A stretch of DNA of 15,658 nt from Methylotenera sp. (GCA_005791685.1 SXVG01000061.1:1-15658); one strand, 5' to 3'. Numbered from the stretch's first letter, positions 6,521 through 14,184 are shown. Notes: generated by a model from the sequence alone, not told the origin. A program made the numbers and translations.

Positions 6521-7384
6521 ATGCCAAAAAGTCTAAAAAAATCATTCTGCTGCTTACTGTTTAGTTTATGTTTGTTGGGTGCTTTCAATACGGCTTGGGC
6601 GGAGTCCGGTTTGTTTTGGAAAGCCGAGTCCAGCGTTTCTAAAGACCTATACCTGTTTGGTACCATACACACCGATGACAATCGTGTGACCAATTTCGCA
6701 CCGTCGGTGATCAATGCCATAAAGGCATCCGATGCTTTTATGATGGAAACCTTGTCACCCAATAACCCCGGCGTGTTTATGATGGCCGAGGGGGATTTGC
6801 GTAGCATGCTCACGGGGCCGGAGTTAGAGCAAGTGTATGCGCTGGCTGAATTTCACGTTATGCACCGTGATGCGGCCCTGCACATGAAGCCTTGGTTGTT
6901 GGCCGTGGTGTTTGATTCACCAAGACCGTTAACGCCGTTTGCCCAAGACAATTTACTGATGACGCAAGCGGAGGACGTTGGCAAACAAATCATAGGCATA
7001 GAAGACACGCAAGAGCATTTTGGCATCATGGATAGTTTTAGCCTGGACGAGCAGCTGGTTATGTTGCGCGCGGTGTTGAAACGCAGTGCCGCTGAAAAAG
7101 AACAAGGTTTTGCTTCCCTAGTGCAAGCGTATTTAGCTGGGGACAGCGAGGCCATCGCGGCCTTGGACGATAAAATAACCGGCAACATGCTGCCTAAAGC
7201 CTTGTGGGACAAAATGCGCGCTAAGTTGGTGGACGATAGAAACGTGGTAATGGCACAACGCATCATGGACGAGGCTAGGCAGCAGAAAGTCTTTGTGGCC
7301 GTAGGCGCCTCGCATTTGGCCGGTCAAGGCGGTTTGCTTGCCCGCCTGCGTGCAGCCGGCTATCAATTGAGTCCGCTAAAATAA
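6521..7384 (+). CDS. TraB/GumN family secreted protein
   Basis: This 287-residue protein belongs to the TraB/PrgY/GumN family, related to the Tiki metalloproteases. It begins with a Sec signal peptide: a basic MPKSLKK, a hydrophobic core, and a probable cleavage after AWA at residue 27, so it should act in the periplasm or outside. The two family hallmarks are present: LFGTIHTDD near residues 45-53 with His50, and VAVGASHLAGQGG near 259-271 with His265; these Gly-x-x-His motifs are the predicted metal ligands. I chose the ATG at 6521, five bases after AAGGG, over an in-frame GTG at 6515 that overlaps that ribosome-binding site. It follows ygiQ after 53 bases without a visible terminator. The biological role in bacteria is unknown. 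Confidence 0.9.
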   Translation: MPKSLKKSFCCLLFSLCLLGAFNTAWAESGLFWKAESSVSKDLYLFGTIHTDDNRVTNFAPSVINAIKASDAFMMETLSPNNPGVFMMAEGDLRSMLTGPELEQVYALAEFHVMHRDAALHMKPWLLAVVFDSPRPLTPFAQDNLLMTQAEDVGKQIIGIEDTQEHFGIMDSFSLDEQLVMLRAVLKRSAAEKEQGFASLVQAYLAGDSEAIAALDDKITGNMLPKALWDKMRAKLVDDRNVVMAQRIMDEARQQKVFVAVGASHLAGQGGLLARLRAAGYQLSPLK

Positions 7385-7387
7385 AGC

Positions 7388-7975
7388 CTATTTGACGTGC
7401 GGACCGGCTTTGTATTGAATGATTTCGCTGGACTGTTTGACGTGAATTAACTGCTCGGTGACGAAGCCCATTTCTTGGGCTTGAGCGATTAAGTGTTGTT
7501 TGATAGGGTAAGTGAGTTGCGGGGTGCGCGACAATATCCATAAATAGGATTTATCCGGCCCGCACACCATGACGTAGTTGTAATAAGGTTTATCCAAAAC
7601 CATGATGTTGTAAGCGCCATAGAATGGCCCGAAGAAAGATACCTTGAGTTTGCCGGTGTTGGTTTTGTCGGCATTGATGGGGTCAACAAAATAGGCTTTG
7701 CCTACGGCTTCTTGCCATGTATTTGTCTTGCTATTAAAGCCGCGGTTGGTTACTTTAATACCGCCGTCTTCACGCAAGCTGTAGTTGGCCGTGACGTAAT
7801 CCAAATCCCGTTCAAATGAATGATCCAATCGAGCAATTTCATACCAGGTACCTAGGTATTGTCTGGCATCCACGTTGTCCACCACTTTCACCTTGTCCGG
7901 TACACCCATGCAGGCGCTCAGCATTAATGTGCTAAGCCAGAGTAAGCACTTTAGGCTTAAATTTTTATCTGTCAT
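7388..7975 (-). CDS. blc: Bacterial lipocalin, outer-membrane lipoprotein
   Basis: Blc-type lipocalins are eight-stranded barrels anchored by lipid and thought to bind fatty acids or lysophospholipids during envelope stress. The 195-residue protein opens with a lipoprotein signal ending in the lipobox LSAC, so Cys22 would be lipidated; the next residues are Met-Gly rather than Asp, which fits outer-membrane sorting. The lipocalin signature GTWYEIARLDHSFER is at residues 42-56, and later blocks TNRGFN, GKAYFVDP, KVSFFGPFYGAY and YLWILSRTP are in family order. It begins 11 bases inside the end of the pseudouridine synthase gene, so the two are co-transcribed and probably coupled. The ATG at 7975 gives a full-length signal peptide. 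Confidence 0.94.
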   Translation of the reverse strand: MTDKNLSLKCLLWLSTLMLSACMGVPDKVKVVDNVDARQYLGTWYEIARLDHSFERDLDYVTANYSLREDGGIKVTNRGFNSKTNTWQEAVGKAYFVDPINADKTNTGKLKVSFFGPFYGAYNIMVLDKPYYNYVMVCGPDKSYLWILSRTPQLTYPIKQHLIAQAQEMGFVTEQLIHVKQSSEIIQYKAGPHVK

Positions 7976-8693
7976 GAGGGTGGTCTTCTAGTTTTTTCAT
8001 GTCGGCCTCGCTTAACCAACGCCATTGGCCTGGCGCTAAATCCGCGGGCAACACCAGCTCGCCTATTTGGATGCGTTTGAGCGCTTCAACCCGGTTGCTG
8101 ATGGCGGCCACCATGCGTTTTACCTGATGGTATTTGCCTTCGGCCAAAGTCATGTGCAGCACATGCTCATTGATGCGTATGCAGTTTAGCGCAGCTATCG
8201 GCGCGTCTTCATCGATTAATTGCACGCCTTGGCAAAGATGCAATATTTGCGCATCGCTTACCGGGTGCTTGCAGTGCACTTCGTAGACTTTCGGTACCTT
8301 GTGTTTGGGCGAGCTCATGCGGTGTATGAATTGCCCGTCATCGGAAATAAGGATCAAGCCGGTGGTGTCTTCATCCAGTCGGCCTATGCATTGCACATCG
8401 CGCACCACTAAAGGTTGTGGTAGCAAACTGTATATAGTGGGGTGGTGTTGGGTCTTGTGCGAGCATTCGTAATGGCTGGGTTTGTGCATCATTAAATAGG
8501 ATTGCTCACGGTAATCCCAGGCCTCGCCTTTGACCGTGTAATGCAGTTTTTCTAAATCAAATTCCGCATCGGGGTCGTCGCAAGCTTGGCCATTCACGGT
8601 GATCTCATTATTCCATATCATCAAGCGGCATAATTTACGGGCGCCAAAGCCTTGCTTGTGAATGATGCGTTCTAGGCTTAGTTTTTTGCTCAT
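7965..8693 (-). CDS. rsuA: 16S rRNA pseudouridine synthase, RsuA family
   Basis: RsuA-family enzymes convert uridine to pseudouridine in rRNA (U516 of 16S rRNA in E. coli). The 242-residue protein has an N-terminal S4 RNA-binding domain (residues 6-50, with KLCRLMIWNNEITVNG) and a catalytic domain carrying GRLDEDTTGL at 104-113, with the catalytic Asp107. Downstream come DDGQFIHRMSSPKHKVPKVYEV and EGKYHQVKRM, both typical. I chose ATG at 8693, which matches the family N-terminus; an in-frame TTG at 8711 would add six residues that overlap the promoter. A TATAAT six bases before this ATG suggests a leaderless mRNA. RluF-type 23S specificity cannot be fully excluded, but the DLAPGQWRWL ending resembles RsuA. 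Confidence 0.88.
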   Translation of the reverse strand: MSKKLSLERIIHKQGFGARKLCRLMIWNNEITVNGQACDDPDAEFDLEKLHYTVKGEAWDYREQSYLMMHKPSHYECSHKTQHHPTIYSLLPQPLVVRDVQCIGRLDEDTTGLILISDDGQFIHRMSSPKHKVPKVYEVHCKHPVSDAQILHLCQGVQLIDEDAPIAALNCIRINEHVLHMTLAEGKYHQVKRMVAAISNRVEALKRIQIGELVLPADLAPGQWRWLSEADMKKLEDHPHDR

Positions 8694-8699
8694 GCCAGT

Positions 8700-8705
8700 A
8701 TTATA
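8700..8705 (-). promoter_or_regulatory. Consensus -10 directly before the rsuA start
   Basis: The minus strand reads TATAAT, a perfect -10, ending six bases before the A of the rsuA ATG at 8693. Transcription would then start at or within a base or two of the start codon. No good -35 was found at 16-18 bases. Confidence 0.45.
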
Positions 8706-8740
8706 GGTCAAGCGAGCAGAAATCTCAGTTGTAATGAAGA

Positions 8741-8749
8741 TGTTATAGT
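8741..8749 (+). promoter_or_regulatory. Extended -10 promoter for the GGDEF-EAL gene
   Basis: TGTTATAGT combines a TGN extension with a five-of-six -10 hexamer. No -35 stands out. Transcription from near 8756 would give a leader of roughly 58 bases, which holds a weak CGTGG/CCACG hairpin but is too short for a c-di-GMP riboswitch. Confidence 0.4.
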
Positions 8750-8814
8750 GTGGCTATGTCGGTCGTGGTTAATTTTTCCCACGGCAGGCTAGACCGTTAA
8801 TTTTGGTGGATACC

Positions 8815-10863
8815 ATGTTAGAAAAAAACTTTATCGGCTTGCGCCTCAAACTGCTGCTAGCAGTGGCTTTGGCTATCCTGATGTTTTTTACGTTATTGCT
8901 GGTGTTGGCTAAACCGTATTTTTTAAATTTAAGCAGTCTTAGCCCCACCGCAATGGCCGCCATCGTGCTGGTAACGACTTTTTTGCTGAGCGTGCTGGTT
9001 TGGCTGTTTGATGCTTTGTTTTTATTGCGCTTGGAACGCTTGTCCACAGAGGTTGCCCGGGTGGGCGACGCGGCTAATGGGGTGACTCGAGTTAAATCCC
9101 TGACGGGGAAGGATGAGCTGGCGCGCTTGGCGCAGGGCATCAACAGCATGCTGGAAAATCTAGAGGCAGCCCAGTACGCGCTGCAATTGGAAAAAGACCG
9201 CGCCCAATTAACCTTGGAAAGCATAGCCGATGCAGTGATTACCAGCAATGCTGAGGGCCAGGTGCTGTCCATGAATCTGGTGGCAGAGCGCCTCTGCGGC
9301 ATGAATTTTAGTCTGGTGGTGGATAAGCACATGCAGGCCTTATTCCGTTTAAAAACCGAGGATGGGCAGACCGACGTGGACAGCGCTTGGTTGATAGACG
9401 CATACAGCCCACTGGAAGAGGTCAGTCTCATGCGTGACGATGGGCAGGTCTTTGCTATACGCAAGTCGGTCTCGCCCCTGTATGACCGAGATGGCCATAC
9501 CTTTGGTCGGGTGACGGTGTTGCATGACGTCACCCTGCTGCGCAAACTGTCTAATCAGCTGTCTTTTCAAGCCAAGCACGATGCCTTGACTGGCCTCATG
9601 AATCGTTATGAATTTGATCGAAAAGTACAGGCGGCCATTGAAGAAGTGGGCAGTGCTGGACAAGGTAAACACTGTTTAGCTTACATGGATCTTGACCAGT
9701 TTAAGTTGGTCAACGACAGTTGCGGTCATTTGGCCGGTGACTTGCTGTTGCAACAACTGGCTGGCCAGCTTAAGGCCAAGGTGCGAGCATCCGATGCCTT
9801 GGCGCGTTTGGGTGGTGACGAATTTGCCTTGTTGTTGATGGGTTGTGACTTGGATAGGGCACAAGGCATTGCCGACGCGCTACTTAACACGGTGTCGGAA
9901 TACCGCTTCAGTTTTGATGACAAGGTCTTTAAGGTGGCGGCCAGTATTGGTCTTGCTGAAATCTCCAGCGGGCAGAGCGCGAGCTTGAGTGAGGTGCTGG
10001 CAGCGGCCGATTCTGCTTGTTATAGCGCCAAGGAGCAGGGTGGCAATCGCGTTCATGTGTTTCATGCCGATGATCAGCAAGTCTATCGGCACAACAGTCA
10101 GTTGGAATGGGTGTCACGCATCCATCTGGCTTTAGAGCAGCATCAGTTCGTTTTGTATGCGCAAGCGCTAAAAAGTTTAAAGCCGGGCGGTGAGCCGCAC
10201 ATGGAGTTACTCTTGCGCATGCAAGGCGTGGATGGTGTGCTCTATCCCCCGTCTTATTTTTTACCGGTCGCAGAACGTTATCTCTTGATGCCTAAGATAG
10301 ACCGCTGGGTGGTGGCGGAAGCCTTGCGCATTATTGCCGCCAAAGGCCTGCATTTCAAGCATCTGTGTGCCATCAATTTATCCGGTCTAACTTTGTCAGA
10401 CGCGGCGTTTTTGGACTACGTCATTGCGCAAATAAAGCGTTATCAGGTGAATCCGCGCCAAATATGTTTTGAAATTACCGAGACGGCCGTGATAGCCAAC
10501 CTTGATTGCACACAGCAATTCATCCTAAGCTTGGGTGATATGGGTTGCCGTTTTTCTTTGGATGATTTTGGCAGTGGGCTGGCTTCTTTCGCCTATCTTA
10601 AAAACTTGCGGGTGGACTTTCTGAAGATAGACGGTATTTTTATCAAAGCCATGGCCAACAATGACATTGACCGGGCGATGGTGGAATCGATTAATCACAT
10701 AGGGCACATGATGGGCTTGCAGACCATCGCGGAATGTGTGGAAGATCAGCCCACCCTGGCCATTGTGGAGGCTTTGGGCATCGATTATGCGCAAGGGTAT
10801 GTGGTGGCTGACCCCGAACTGTTTGACGACAGTTATTTTATTGCGTCGCGCAGTCTAGATTAA
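8815..10863 (+). CDS. Membrane HAMP-PAS-GGDEF-EAL c-di-GMP turnover protein
   Basis: This 682-residue inner-membrane protein should make and/or break down cyclic di-GMP. Two transmembrane segments (about 9-30 and 42-64) enclose a very short periplasmic loop, followed by a HAMP-like linker (about 65-115), a PAS domain (about 130-235), a GGDEF domain and an EAL domain. The cyclase site is intact: GGDEF at 333-337, DLDQFKLVND upstream, and an RASD inhibitory site at 324-327. The phosphodiesterase domain has ELLLR (464-468) in place of the EALLR consensus but keeps Glu464, Asn521, Glu553, Asp583-Asp584, Lys604, Glu640 and Gln660, so it may be active. I chose ATG 8815 with GGTGGA upstream over a TTG at 8803. 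The tiny external loop suggests that PAS, not a periplasmic ligand, senses the signal. Confidence 0.92.
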   Translation: MLEKNFIGLRLKLLLAVALAILMFFTLLLVLAKPYFLNLSSLSPTAMAAIVLVTTFLLSVLVWLFDALFLLRLERLSTEVARVGDAANGVTRVKSLTGKDELARLAQGINSMLENLEAAQYALQLEKDRAQLTLESIADAVITSNAEGQVLSMNLVAERLCGMNFSLVVDKHMQALFRLKTEDGQTDVDSAWLIDAYSPLEEVSLMRDDGQVFAIRKSVSPLYDRDGHTFGRVTVLHDVTLLRKLSNQLSFQAKHDALTGLMNRYEFDRKVQAAIEEVGSAGQGKHCLAYMDLDQFKLVNDSCGHLAGDLLLQQLAGQLKAKVRASDALARLGGDEFALLLMGCDLDRAQGIADALLNTVSEYRFSFDDKVFKVAASIGLAEISSGQSASLSEVLAAADSACYSAKEQGGNRVHVFHADDQQVYRHNSQLEWVSRIHLALEQHQFVLYAQALKSLKPGGEPHMELLLRMQGVDGVLYPPSYFLPVAERYLLMPKIDRWVVAEALRIIAAKGLHFKHLCAINLSGLTLSDAAFLDYVIAQIKRYQVNPRQICFEITETAVIANLDCTQQFILSLGDMGCRFSLDDFGSGLASFAYLKNLRVDFLKIDGIFIKAMANNDIDRAMVESINHIGHMMGLQTIAECVEDQPTLAIVEALGIDYAQGYVVADPELFDDSYFIASRSLD

Positions 10864-10866
10864 TTG

Positions 10867-11253
10867 TTAATTTGATGGGTAGCCGTAGGCATGCACCGGG
10901 GCTAAATCTTTTAACTCTTCATCGTTATACAAACGGCCTCGGGTAATAAAAGCCAAGCCACTGCCACAATCCAAGGAAAATGAGCCGCTGGAACCGGGCA
11001 AGGCATCGATTATGGTGTGGGTGTTTTCTGAAAATTGAAAGTGGTTGTGGCCCATGTAAAAAACCGCGCCGGCAACTTCCCCCACCACCATATCGGATGG
11101 ACTGGGTTTAAATTCATGCACCGGCATGCATAAAGGCACGCTGCCCTCACAACAACCGCCCGATTGAAAAAACAGAATCGGGCCATGTTCTGCAGTGAGT
11201 TTATGTATCAGCCCTATGGCGGATGGGGTGGCGGATACGCGTGCTGTTGACAT
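10867..11253 (-). CDS. DUF779 family protein, partner of aldehyde dehydrogenase
   Basis: This 128-residue soluble protein belongs to DUF779, a family of unknown function that is often encoded next to AldB-type aldehyde dehydrogenases, as here. The family signature FFQSGGCCEGSVPLC is near residues 28-42, with three cysteines that could bind a metal or be redox active. There is no signal peptide or membrane segment. The ATG at 11253 has CGGAG seven bases upstream. The gene lies 97 bases downstream of the dehydrogenase stop, but a strong intrinsic terminator lies between them, so it is probably expressed by partial read-through or from an unseen promoter. It ends three bases from the stop of the convergent GGDEF-EAL gene. 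Confidence 0.85.
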   Translation of the reverse strand: MSTARVSATPSAIGLIHKLTAEHGPILFFQSGGCCEGSVPLCMPVHEFKPSPSDMVVGEVAGAVFYMGHNHFQFSENTHTIIDALPGSSGSFSLDCGSGLAFITRGRLYNDEELKDLAPVHAYGYPSN

Positions 11254-11266
11254 AAGTTACTCCGTA

Positions 11267-11299
11267 TAAAAAATAAGAGGCGGACATAAGCCGCCTCTT
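11267..11299 (-). terminator. Intrinsic terminator after the aldehyde dehydrogenase gene
   Basis: AAGAGGCGG and CCGCCTCTT pair perfectly over nine bases around a seven-base loop (stem 11275-11299). On the minus strand the stem is followed at once by ATTTTTTA (11274-11267), a proper U-tract. Direction and placement fit termination of the dehydrogenase transcript before the DUF779 gene. Confidence 0.85.
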
Positions 11300-11306
11300 G
11301 ATTTTA

Positions 11307-11333
11307 AGGCTGTTTACATTGTAAAGCTAGCCT
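11307..11333. repeat. Second hairpin/palindrome just after the aldehyde dehydrogenase stop
   Basis: The core TTTACA-T-TGTAAA (11313-11325) is a perfect dyad with one central base, and outer arms AGGCT (11307-11311) and AGCCT (11329-11333) extend it. It has no T-run. It could stabilise the 3' end of the mRNA or be a protein-binding site; the sequence does not decide. Confidence 0.4.
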
Positions 11334-11350
11334 CAACAAATGCCCTTAAA

Positions 11351-12871
11351 TTAGAAAAAGCCTAGTTTTTTCGGGCTGTAACTAACCAATAGGTTTTTGG
11401 TTTGTTGGTAATGGTCTAACATCATTTTGTGTGTTTCACGACCTATACCTGACTCTTTGTAGCCACCAAATGCCGCGTGCGCTGGGTAAGCGTGGTAGCA
11501 ATTGGTCCAAACGCGACCGGCTTTAATGCCACGGCCCATGCGGTAAGCGCGGCTGCCGTCACGAGACCATACGCCTGCACCTAGACCAAAGATGGTGTCG
11601 TTGGCAATGGCCAGGGCTTCAGCCTCGTCTTTAAAGGTGGTCACAGCCAGCACTGGGCCAAAAATTTCTTCTTGGAACACGCGCATTTTGTTGTGGCCTT
11701 TTAATAGGGTGGGTTGCACGTAATAGCCATCGCTAAATGCACCGCTTAGTACGTTACGCTCGCCACCGATAAGCACCTTGGCGCCTTCTTGTCTACCGAT
11801 GTCCATGTAAGACATGATTTTGTTTAACTGGTCTTGCGATGCTTGCGCACCTATCATGGTGTTGGGGTCCAGTGGGTTGCCTTGTTTAATGGCCGCCACA
11901 CGCGGTAACACGCGTTCCATGAATTTATCGTAGATGGATTCTTGGATTAAGGCACGTGATGGGCAGGTACACACTTCACCTTGGTTAAAGGCAAACAACA
12001 CCAAGCCTTCCACGGCTTTATCAAAGAAGTCATCGTCTGCATCGGCAATGTCTTCAAAGAAAACGTTAGGCGATTTGCCGCCCAATTCCAAGGTGGCGGG
12101 AATCAAGTTGGATGCGGCTGCTTGGGCAATCACGCGGCCTGTTCCGGTTGAACCGGTAAAGGCGATTTTGCCTATGCGGCGGCTGTTGGCCAGTGGGGCG
12201 CCTACGTCGCGACCGTAGCCGTTAACGATGTTGATCACGCCTGGTGGCAAGATGTCAGCGATGGTTTCCATTAGAATCAAGATGCTGATAGGGGTGAATT
12301 CGGCGGGTTTTAACACCACGCAGTTGCCGGCCACTACCGCAGGAGCTAATTTCCAAGCGGCCATTAGAATAGGGAAATTCCAAGGAATGATTTGCCCAAC
12401 CACGCCTATGGGTTCGTGGAAGTGGTAAGCCACCATGGTTTCGTCTATTTCACTTAAGCTGCCTTCTTGCGCGCGCATGCAGCCAGCAAAGTAGCGGAAA
12501 TGATCGATAGCCAATGGGATGTCGGCATTCACTGTTTCGCGTATGGGCTTGCCGTTGTCTACGGTTTCGGCGGTGGCCAACAGTTCCAGGTTGGCTTCTA
12601 GGCGATCGGCAATTTTAAGCAATAGGTTGGCGCGTTCGCCAGGGGCGGTGCGCGCCCATTTGTCGGATGCGGCATGCGCAGCATCCAAGGCCAGCTCTAT
12701 GTCTTCTGCACTTGAGCGTGCTGCTTTGGTGTAAGGTTTGCCGGTAATGGGCGTGATGACATCAAAATATTCACCTTTTACTGGAGCCACCCATTTGCCG
12801 CCAATAAAATTATCGTACTTGGCTTTGTAAGGTATGTTTACCCCTAAGCCTTTTAAAAGATCTAAACTCAT
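11351..12871 (-). CDS. NAD(P)-dependent aldehyde dehydrogenase, AldB/AcoD/ExaC type
   Basis: This cytoplasmic enzyme oxidises aldehydes to acids with NAD(P), most likely acetaldehyde or similar short aldehydes given the subgroup. The 506-residue protein is normal length. Key elements are IIPWNFP (161-167) with Asn165, VVLKPAEFTP with Lys188, FTGSTGTG (238-245), LELGGKSP with the general base Glu262, and NQGEVCTCPSR (296-306) with catalytic Cys301. The VCTCPSR wording and the KKLGFF C-terminus mark the AldB-like subgroup. I chose ATG 12871, preceded by GAGGAG; an open frame extends to 12928 but has no ribosome-binding site there and no family match. The DUF779 gene downstream is the usual partner of this subgroup. 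The physiological substrate is not shown. Confidence 0.94.
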   Translation of the reverse strand: MSLDLLKGLGVNIPYKAKYDNFIGGKWVAPVKGEYFDVITPITGKPYTKAARSSAEDIELALDAAHAASDKWARTAPGERANLLLKIADRLEANLELLATAETVDNGKPIRETVNADIPLAIDHFRYFAGCMRAQEGSLSEIDETMVAYHFHEPIGVVGQIIPWNFPILMAAWKLAPAVVAGNCVVLKPAEFTPISILILMETIADILPPGVINIVNGYGRDVGAPLANSRRIGKIAFTGSTGTGRVIAQAAASNLIPATLELGGKSPNVFFEDIADADDDFFDKAVEGLVLFAFNQGEVCTCPSRALIQESIYDKFMERVLPRVAAIKQGNPLDPNTMIGAQASQDQLNKIMSYMDIGRQEGAKVLIGGERNVLSGAFSDGYYVQPTLLKGHNKMRVFQEEIFGPVLAVTTFKDEAEALAIANDTIFGLGAGVWSRDGSRAYRMGRGIKAGRVWTNCYHAYPAHAAFGGYKESGIGRETHKMMLDHYQQTKNLLVSYSPKKLGFF

Positions 12872-12962
12872 GCTGACTCCTCTAGTTTTTCCATCGTTAA
12901 TGTAGTATTTCCATCCATCAAACCGCATTGCTCTGTGGGCAATTTATGACTTCCCGTAAACC

Positions 12963-12987
12963 AGCCTTATCTTTGTTAAAGCCTTAT
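12963..12987. repeat. Direct repeat AGCCTTAT x2 upstream of the aldehyde dehydrogenase
   Basis: Two exact copies of AGCCTTAT (12963-12970 and 12980-12987) are 17 bases apart, start to start, and overlap the candidate promoter. A GCCTT/AAGGC inverted pair (12981-12997) overlaps the second copy. These may be activator or repressor sites; no cognate regulator is encoded nearby. Confidence 0.35.
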
Positions 12988-12994
12988 TTATCAA
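12966..12994 (-). promoter_or_regulatory. Candidate promoter for the aldehyde dehydrogenase
   Basis: On the minus strand, TTGATA (12994-12989, five of six) is followed after 17 bases by GATAAG (12971-12966, four of six). The leader would be about 90 bases. The remainder of the 274-base gap up to trhO is AT-rich and includes a TCTTAT/ATAAGA inverted repeat (13087-13105) with no other recognisable element; I saw no sigma54 site. Confidence 0.4.
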
Positions 12995-13145
12995 GGCGTT
13001 CAGAATAAAAGCGCGAACTAAACAATAAACCTTAGATGCGGGTAAATCAAGCAATAATTCCATCATTTACTGTATTTTCACAGATATCTTATGTTTTATA
13101 TAAGAGTTGGGGTTTTGGGCGATGGGACGGGGGCTAGAATAAGCT

Positions 13146-14096
13146 TTATTTTTTCTGTTTATCGCCTATATGGCTTAGCCCACGTTGTTTGGCTAGCTGC
13201 ACTTGTTTTTGCCTCTCCTGCAAACGCGCCCGTTTATCTGCCGATAATTTATTAAAACAATACGGGCAAGACAGACCTGCGCTGTATAGGTCGCTGCGCA
13301 TTTCTGCCGGCGACAGAGGGTGGCGGCAGGCATAGCATTGGTCGAATTCACCCACGGCTAAATTGTGTTTGACCGCTACCCGTTGGTCAAACACAAAGCA
13401 TTCGCCTTGCCATAGGCTTTCACTTTCTGGCACGGTTTCTAGGTATTTCAATATGCCGCCCTGTAAGTGAAATACTTCCTCAAAGCCTTGATCCATCATG
13501 TAAGAGGAGGCTTTTTCACAGCGTATGCCACCGGTGCAAAACATGGCGACTTTTTTGTGTTTGGTTTTATCAAAATGCTCGGCGATGTACTGCGGAAACT
13601 CACGGAAGGTGGTGGTTTTCGGGTCTATGGCGCCCTTAAAAGTGCCGATGTCGACTTCGTAGCCATTGCGCGTGTCGATTAACAACACTTCAGGGTCCGA
13701 AATCAGCGCATTCCAATCGGTGGCAGCCACGTAGGTGCCGACTTGCTTGGTTGGGCTCACCCCGGCTACGCCCAGCGTGACAATTTCTTTTTTTAATTTC
13801 ACCTTCATGCGGTAAAAAGGGTGTTCGTTGGCGTACGATTCTTTGTGCTCTAGGTCGGCAAAGCGATTTTTAAATAGGGGGTCGCTGCGTAAAAAAGCCA
13901 GTAATTGCTTAACGTCATCGGCTAAGCCGGCAATGGTGCCGTTGATGCCTTCTTCCGCCAGCAGTAAAGTGCCTTTGATGTGATTATCTAGGCAAGCTTG
14001 CAGGAGGGGTGCTTGCAGGGCTTGGTAATCCGGCAAGCTGACAAATTTATACAAGGCAGCGGTTAAATAGCGGTCGGTGGTGGGGGTCATGGCCAT
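13146..14096 (-). CDS. trhO: tRNA uridine(34) hydroxylase, rhodanese family
   Basis: TrhO (YceA, UPF0176) carries out oxygen-dependent hydroxylation of uridine 34 in tRNA, the first step to 5-carboxymethoxyuridine or 5-methoxyuridine wobble bases. The 316-residue protein has an N-terminal acylphosphatase-like part with GTLLLAEEGINGTIAG (42-57), a rhodanese domain with LLIDTRNGYEVDIGTFKGA and the active-site loop FCTGGIRCEKAS (Cys187 and Cys193), and a C-terminal tail with two Cys pairs, CYAC (254-257) and CPYC (277-280), that could bind zinc. The start is ATG 14096 or ATG 14090, two codons later; neither has a strong ribosome-binding site. It is divergent from the winged-helix gene, with a gap of about 100 bases. 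Confidence 0.95.
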   Translation of the reverse strand: MAMTPTTDRYLTAALYKFVSLPDYQALQAPLLQACLDNHIKGTLLLAEEGINGTIAGLADDVKQLLAFLRSDPLFKNRFADLEHKESYANEHPFYRMKVKLKKEIVTLGVAGVSPTKQVGTYVAATDWNALISDPEVLLIDTRNGYEVDIGTFKGAIDPKTTTFREFPQYIAEHFDKTKHKKVAMFCTGGIRCEKASSYMMDQGFEEVFHLQGGILKYLETVPESESLWQGECFVFDQRVAVKHNLAVGEFDQCYACRHPLSPAEMRSDLYSAGLSCPYCFNKLSADKRARLQERQKQVQLAKQRGLSHIGDKQKK

Positions 14097-14154
14097 GGTT
14101 TTTTTGCAAAACGCTATGGTATCACTAGCCGCTTACGCCGATTACAGGAATTTG

Positions 14155-14184
14155 TTGGCTTTTTTATAAAAGGTGACTTGTAAT
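14155..14184 (+). promoter_or_regulatory. Candidate promoter of the winged-helix/MASE1-like operon
   Basis: TTGGCT (14155-14160, four of six) and TGTAAT (14179-14184, five of six) are 18 bases apart. The start site would fall near 14191, too close to a GTG at 14198 for that codon to be an efficient start, which favours initiation further downstream. Confidence 0.45.

Noticed and set aside
8694..8711. TTG start for rsuA at 8711
   Set aside because: It would add six residues outside the family and lies over the -10; ATG 8693 gives the standard N-terminus.
8712..8814. c-di-GMP riboswitch in the leader of the GGDEF-EAL gene
   Set aside because: The leader is too short and lacks the paired stems and conserved core expected for GEMM-type aptamers.
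8769..9545. 258-codon open frame antisense to the GGDEF-EAL gene
   Set aside because: Low-complexity, Ser/Arg/Lys-rich translation typical of a shadow frame; the sense strand has clear domains.
12872..12928. N-terminal extension of the aldehyde dehydrogenase
   Set aside because: The open frame continues upstream, but the ATG at 12871 has a strong GAGGAG site and the extension has no family match.
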